From Stichopus chloronotus (taxonomy: Eukaryota > Echinodermata > Holothuroidea > Aspidochirotida > Stichopodidae), in contig CM037845.1 in NCBI GenBank assembly GCA_021234535.1, positions 4,926,501-4,990,500 of the forward strand: DNA of 64,000 nucleotides, written 5' to 3'. Position 1 is the first letter of the stretch; each line of letters starts with the position of its first letter. Of this stretch, positions 58,194 to 64,000 are shown one piece after another. The position numbers and the translations under genes are program-made. The notes beneath the pieces are model-generated. The model did not search any database and was not told the DNA's origin. It saw nothing but the letters and a program-made list of their open reading frames with translations.

Positions 58194-61100
58194 TAATGTT
58201 CAAAGATATGTTTCAAGTGCATGTCCATCCTTTAAGCTAGAAAAAATAACCGCCATCACAATTTGCGTTGGATGGTCTATTGTGAAAGCGCGTCCTCATA
58301 GACATTTGTCTCTTGTGTTTTTGTTATGGTATATGAATAAATGTTCACAAACAAGACTAATCCTCCAGTTCCATTTAAGCAAATCACAAATCAAGAGGAA
58401 AGTCGTACATAAAGAAAGCCTGTCTAGTATGTAAATTCACGGTGCAATTTGTAAATCTGTGGTTTCCAGGCCTGTGGTATCACAATTACCCCAAATGTAA
58501 AACCGAACTTTTAAAATAGCGAAGTTATCAAGATTATAAACTCAGTCTAGTATTACTTTTACTTGCCCACAAGTGAATGACGAATCAGTATATTAAGTAT
58601 GACACTAAAACTTACACTACTATAGACATCAGAATTTTTCTTGTCTCTAAATGTTTTGAATGCTTCGAAGATGGAAATAGGTCAGTTATACTGAATTATT
58701 GCTTTGTTTTTCGTTTTGTTTGTTATCTAGTCTAAAATATTTATAACGATAAAAGTACACTCACGTATAATTGCTCAAATTTTGGCTAATTAGTTATAGC
58801 TTTAAAGTTTTTCCTTTGGCATTCAAGTAAAAAAAAAACATGCCTGTTAATTTGAAAAAAATATATATATTTTTTTAAAGTTTTACATCGCGTTACTTTC
58901 TTTCATGTATTATAACAAAAACAAGGGAAATATCACCTTAACGTCTGTTTCGATTAAATTACTATTGGATTAAGAGTTGATAAGCTATTCTGCTCACATT
59001 TTTAGAAGAAAAAGTAGAAGAAGCGAAAAAGGACAGAAAGAAACCTTTAAGCCTCAAATAAATCTGTTGGATCGATCACTAAATTGCTTCTAGAAGGACG
59101 AATACCGAAGTTGTCACTTCTGGGTGTGCTTTTCACATTAACTATGTTTTTGTTTGCCACAGTGTCGTGGCTTAGTATATACGTTCCCCTCTATCCCTAG
59201 ACCTACATGTATTCACCCCCGTCGCAAGCAAGCGTTTCACGAAGAAGATGATATTGGTTAAAATGCACAAGAAGGAATATCGAGTCTTGTTCATTTACCT
59301 TTTTCTTTCAGTGTAGTGTCGCTTTTCTGTAAGTCAGCCACGATGCCCTGACAGTGTCTTTTCTTGTTAAGATATGCTGTCTATAATAAGAAAATTCACT
59401 GACACTGCAGTTGATGAAAAGCTTACCAGTGATGGTCCTGTGAACAACAAATCTCATGTTATGGAATGGCGAAATAAAAGAATGCAAATAAATATTTTCC
59501 CAAGCAGACGATAGAAGAAAAGGGAGCGTTGCTTTGAGTTGGGGTTAGTTCTATAATTTTTCACTCAGACTTTAGGTTCAGACACAATGCGCAAAACTAT
59601 TTCTTGATTAGATTAAAAGTATTACGATGTTCAATTAACTAAAGCTTAACAACTAGGCTAAATAAACCACAAGAGTGACACCTGGTTAGCTGGGAACTGG
59701 CATCAGCTCTGGATACGCTTTGAACTCAATTTTGGGCTGTGCCTATAGTGACACTGTATTTAGGCTAAGTGGATAGCACTACAACAAGGCTAATGATGAT
59801 GTAAGCCAGAAGTTGATGTACAACGATGATCACATGTAGCAGAGCGAGACCAAACGGCAGACATCAGATGGTCAGACTTCGGACCGTTGAATGAGCAATG
59901 TGTCCCACTGGGCAATGGTGGTGATACAAGATGAGAGCAATGGGGAACTATTGTGTAGGCTAGGGCTAACGTCGGGAGACGAATGTAATGACACTTGACT
60001 AACATAGACGAACGGAGTAAACTGGAGAGCAGACCAGTCACATCAGATGCTGGTGAAAAGTGCAGCGACCTCCAAAGGGATTACAGCCTCCCACTCCTAT
60101 TTTGGACACTCGACTAACCGAGGGTGTACTATTTGTTCAAATGACCGATTCCTTTATAGATTACTGCAATTAGTTGAGGGATCAGCATTTTTTTTTTTTG
60201 TTTGAAACAATGCTAATTCTCAGTATTGTCCTGTAAGATATTTTACGGTATCTCTTTATAAGAGGTAAAAAAATGATGCAACTCAACTGAAATTGTGATC
60301 CGAAGACGGATCTCTGATCAAACATAGAAATGCCATTTGAAAGGAAAATATTGCGTTTAAATGCCACCAATATGGCATGCAAGGTTACTAATTATTCTTA
60401 AAACCATTCAGTCTCACCAACAACATCAGCAATATCTTCATCTCCCCCAAACGAACTAAACAATTTTTTCTTTCAACACACAGTAAGAACTAAACGCTGA
60501 CGTCCCATTTTCAAAATTTACATCTCCGTCAGCAAAAACGAAGATGTCTGCAGCAAGATTTGGTTGCTATCAGATTATTCACTCCTTTCCGTCATCCAAT
60601 TTCCCATGTAAGATGGTTTGGTGATTATCTAATGACATATTTAAACGCAAGGTCCTCTCATGGTTCGAATTTTTGAGACCAGATTAAATTCACAAACCGC
60701 GTTCTTTATTTTGGACCCTATGACAATTTTCTGACACGTCAGAGTGAGAGGCATCAAAAGTTTTACATTTAACCCGTTTGAAATTACTTCTGGTTTGGCT
60801 CCGAGAGCTAATATCGTAAAAATGTGATAATTGATATCTAAACTACTTGAGGGTAAATTGTAAACATACATCGTGTCCATACAAGAGTTAAATTTTGTGG
60901 TCCGGCTCCCCTGGTGACTTGAAATGATCCATGTGTTCATTTTCAAACTCTATAGTTAATTTTAGAACAAAAATTACGGCTTAGTAGAAGTCAAGTTGAT
61001 GTATTAGGGACATGATATATCGCTCTCATCCAAGCCAGCGGTTTTTTCTGCGCCTTTCTCCGCAGAATAATGACCAAGTAATCTTGACAAGAGAAGCCTA

Positions 61101-62034
61101 GCAAATTTTCAAATAACATAAGGCAAGCGAAAGTTGACGGATGGATTGACCCTGCCGGTACGATTAGGTCTTGACTAACGGGGGTGTCTGTAAATAATAT
61201 ATAACGATAAAAGTAATGATTGTGTGAATTCTCAATGTCGATGGAGTATATTGTATGAAAAAATAAGGAAAAATATCGACTTATATCGGTCATTTAAACT
61301 CACCGATGTGAGGTCTACTAGATGTGTACCAAAGAGAGACAGAAAGAGAGAGAGGTGGAGAGAGAGAGTACGCCTACCACACAATGTCACTTGCCTGTAC
61401 CCGGAATAGTATACAGGGCTTGGATAGGTGGGGGGAGGGGTTGCTGGTGGGATAGGGGTGGGTGTTATGGTTTGTCGTAAACGTGATACTCTGCAGTCTG
61501 TGAATGACAATATTCAGTTTAAAATGTCCCTTTGAAATCGTTCCGTCGATGTGTAGTTGAAAATGTGAATACTTCAAAGAATGTTTTATTTTATCTAGGC
61601 TAAGTGAAAGACTTAATCAAAATGCATCCCTTTTAGTTGTCTGTGTTTTACAAATAGAAAAGCGATATTTTTCTCAGTTTCAATGATTTCGGTGATGTCT
61701 GTTCTCCATTATAGCTAGATAGAAGTTAGATTTACGTAAAACTTGAAGAAAAAGTGAAATTATCATCACTGTGTTTTCATTTATACAGTCATGCAAAAAT
61801 GACTGCCCTGCTTTGTTTGTAGGCTACATTTATAAACTTCTTACGACTTAATCTGCTACCATTGGAAAACCAGGATGGGAGTAGCTGAAGTAACATTGTT
61901 GCTGCATGCAAGAAGTCTACACAGTATGAACATGCAGGCAGTTGTCTAGCGCTTTAAGCGCTTGATAAATGTCAGTGTTTTTGCTTCCGAGAGGAAGAAG
62001 GAATTAAATACATTAGATAGTAACAGCAACAATC
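58194..62034. other. Non-coding region, no gene seen
   Basis: Only short unsupported frames on either strand. There is an AT run near 58860-58876 and a GA-rich stretch near 61335-61368. Confidence 0.5.
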
Positions 62035-62363
62035 ATAATCATCATCAGTAGAATTACCATTGTCATCTTCACTATTATCACAATCATCATAGTTATCACC
62101 ATTAGTATCTTTATCATTATCATCACCATTATCATCATCATCTTATCATCACCATTATCATCATCATTATCATTACTGTCATCAAAATCATCACATTTAT
62201 TATCGTTATCATCATCACATTCATCATCGTCGTCATCATCATCATCATTATCCCGATCATTAACATCACCATTACCATCATCATCACCGTGATCATCATT
62301 ATGATCATTACCACCATCATCATATAATCATCATAATCATAATCATCATCATCATCATCATCG

Positions 62364-62399
<36 letters not shown>

Positions 62400-62400
62400 G
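62035..62400. repeat. (ATC)n microsatellite, long and imperfect
   Basis: About 365 bp of TCATCA/ATC repeats with ATT and CCA variants, purest at 62341-62399. Confidence 0.95.
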
Positions 62401-62437
62401 CATGTAATTATAGACTTCTGTGCAAAGGATAATTTTC

Positions 62438-62985
62438 AGTCTTTCTTATCAAAGACGTACATTTCAGTCAGTCACGTAGGAATTTTCATAACGGATTGTC
62501 TGATTTATAATATTTTGCTGTATTTATATAGCCTATACAAGGTTTCTTTTCATCTAGCATTCCATCCTCTCATTTGTTTGTTTTTTTTTTTACTTTTTGG
62601 TGATCCAATCATCATCATGAGTACACTTATACACGAGAGACATTTCAAAGCCTTTCTTATCAAGATGTACATTTCAGTCAGTCACGTAGGAATTTTTATA
62701 ACAGATTGTCTGATGTATAATATTCTGCTGTACCTACAATCTAGTATTCCATCTGTCTCTTTTTTTTTAAATTTTTTTTTTTGGTGATGCAATCATCATC
62801 ATGAATATACTTATAAACGAGAGACATTTCAAAGCCTTTCTTATCAAGATGTACATTTCAGTCAGTCAGTAATCTTTGCAACAAATTGTCTGACATAACA
62901 ATATGCTGATTTATTTACAAGGTTTATTTTCACTCGGCAGGGCCATCTGTCTCATTTTTCTACTTTATGGTGAGCCAATCAAGCT
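62438..62985 (+). repeat. Tandem repeat, three ~185-210-bp units
   Basis: Each unit has CTTTCTTATCAA, then ACATTTCAGTCAGTCA, then ATTGTCTGA.., then TTGGTGATCCAATCATC (or variant). Units start near 62438, 62650 and 62836. The third is the most diverged. Confidence 0.85.
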
Positions 62986-64000
62986 GTACCCATGGATGTA
63001 TGTGACCATGTGTGGCTCTGACGACACTTCCACTGAAATCCGATCAATGAAGAATTTACTTGTAAAATTTCTCTCTTGATCGCTGAGATTTTTTTACTAC
63101 GATCATAAATGTCGATCAGCACGTTTGTTTGTGAAACACAAGACAATTTATTCTAGTATTTCCGAAAAGACCGTGTTAGCTACTCGAGATAAAGCCCCCT
63201 TGGATTATTCAAATCAAACTGAATCGTTGTAAAAGTATAGCATATTGCCGTTCCTCGAAATCGCATGTTTGAGTTCAAGGTGCTAGTAAGAAAAATCTCA
63301 GACACGCAAAGAAAGAGTGGGAGGATCTGCAAAGGAACTCGGAAAACTTCCTCAAACGATTTACAGATTCTCAGTGTTTCTTTCTTTGACACTTGCTTTC
63401 ATGGTAGTACGATAAATTTCCGAACCGAATGGACCTGAAATTACTTTCATTTTAAAAAACGACCCAATAAATCTTCAAGCTACGTTAATTTATTCTTTGT
63501 CAGATAAAGTTTTACTATGAACCCGATGAACATGAACTACACTAGCATATCTCAATCTCGATAAATTGGTCACCCTATTTAGAAGACGTGCCCGTCCATA
63601 ATATAACAGGGTGGATTTATTGATTGTCAACGAAATGAATAATAAAACAAGAAAATACTATCCACATCAGTATTGTCTTTTAAACAGCGCATGCGCATCA
63701 TTGAATCTCTTAAAAGTGAAAGGTAAATGCATGCTCTCTGCATTACTCCTAAAAAAAAGCTAAGGTTTGGAAAGGGCTTCAATCAGGTAGCCAGGACAAT
63801 GGCAGGGTATGATGTAACCATGTGATGAGAAACCATGCGCACTGTAAGGTGTGCATGGTTTCAAATTGGCTGACCATTTTCTATCAGGTTCTGATTGGCA
63901 TGTTGACAGGCTGTACCAATGAACACGCACACATACATATTCAATACGTGCAGATGTAATTAAATGGAAGGATTCATAACTGACCACCATAAGGTGTTTA
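62986..64000. other. Non-coding end of window, no gene seen
   Basis: No supported coding, RNA or repeat structure. Confidence 0.45.

Noticed and set aside
59790..60041. 83-codon - strand frame rich in Ser/His
   Set aside because: No family similarity, no splice context, and composition typical of non-coding DNA.
62138..62323. Met-rich - strand frame
   Set aside because: It is only the translation of the ATC microsatellite.

Overview
This is a eukaryotic, intron-rich, AT-rich window from a metazoan. The genes are split into small exons with GT-AG introns, and the window holds LINE and DNA-transposon remnants and many microsatellites. The AGGCCTA-type motif is frequent and the gene content is ciliary, which suggests a marine invertebrate deuterostome. 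An echinoderm, possibly a sea cucumber, is my best guess, but the sequence does not prove it.

Two protein-coding genes can be built exon by exon on the + strand. Gene 1 (130..5106, six exons, 321 codons, reading frame closed exactly) encodes a small protein with two STI1/DP-type alpha-helical domains. I do not recognise an orthologue by name. Gene 2 (10546..46281, 36 coding exons, 7038 nt = 2345 codons + stop) is the orthologue of SPAG17/PF6. This is the large scaffold of the C1a projection of the axonemal central pair. It aligns by eye with human SPAG17 from the N-terminus to the C-terminal ASH/MSP-like domain. A good RFX X-box lies 100 bp before its start codon, as expected for a ciliary gene. 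Intron 34 reads as a minor-spliceosome (U12-type) AT-AC intron.

Layout: 1-5.2 kb gene 1, with a pair of TTAA-flanked MITEs in intron 1. 5.2-7.8 kb probable 3' UTR and intergenic DNA. 7.8-9.2 kb a 5'-truncated, broken non-LTR retrotransposon on the - strand. 9.2-10.5 kb SPAG17 upstream region. 10.5-46.5 kb SPAG17, with tandem repeats, a long inverted repeat and a hAT-like MITE in its introns. 46.5-64 kb contains no gene I can support. That last stretch holds a duplicated ~250-bp repeat, an AAGTC-rich block, a hAT MITE with a perfect 8-bp target duplication, a foldback element, a cluster of five TGACGTCA octamers, a MEIS/Hox-like hairpin, an ATC microsatellite and a ~200-bp tandem repeat.

All gene models come from reading splice sites, frame continuity and remembered family similarity. 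No search was run. Exon boundaries are well constrained because all phases close, but UTR ends are not.
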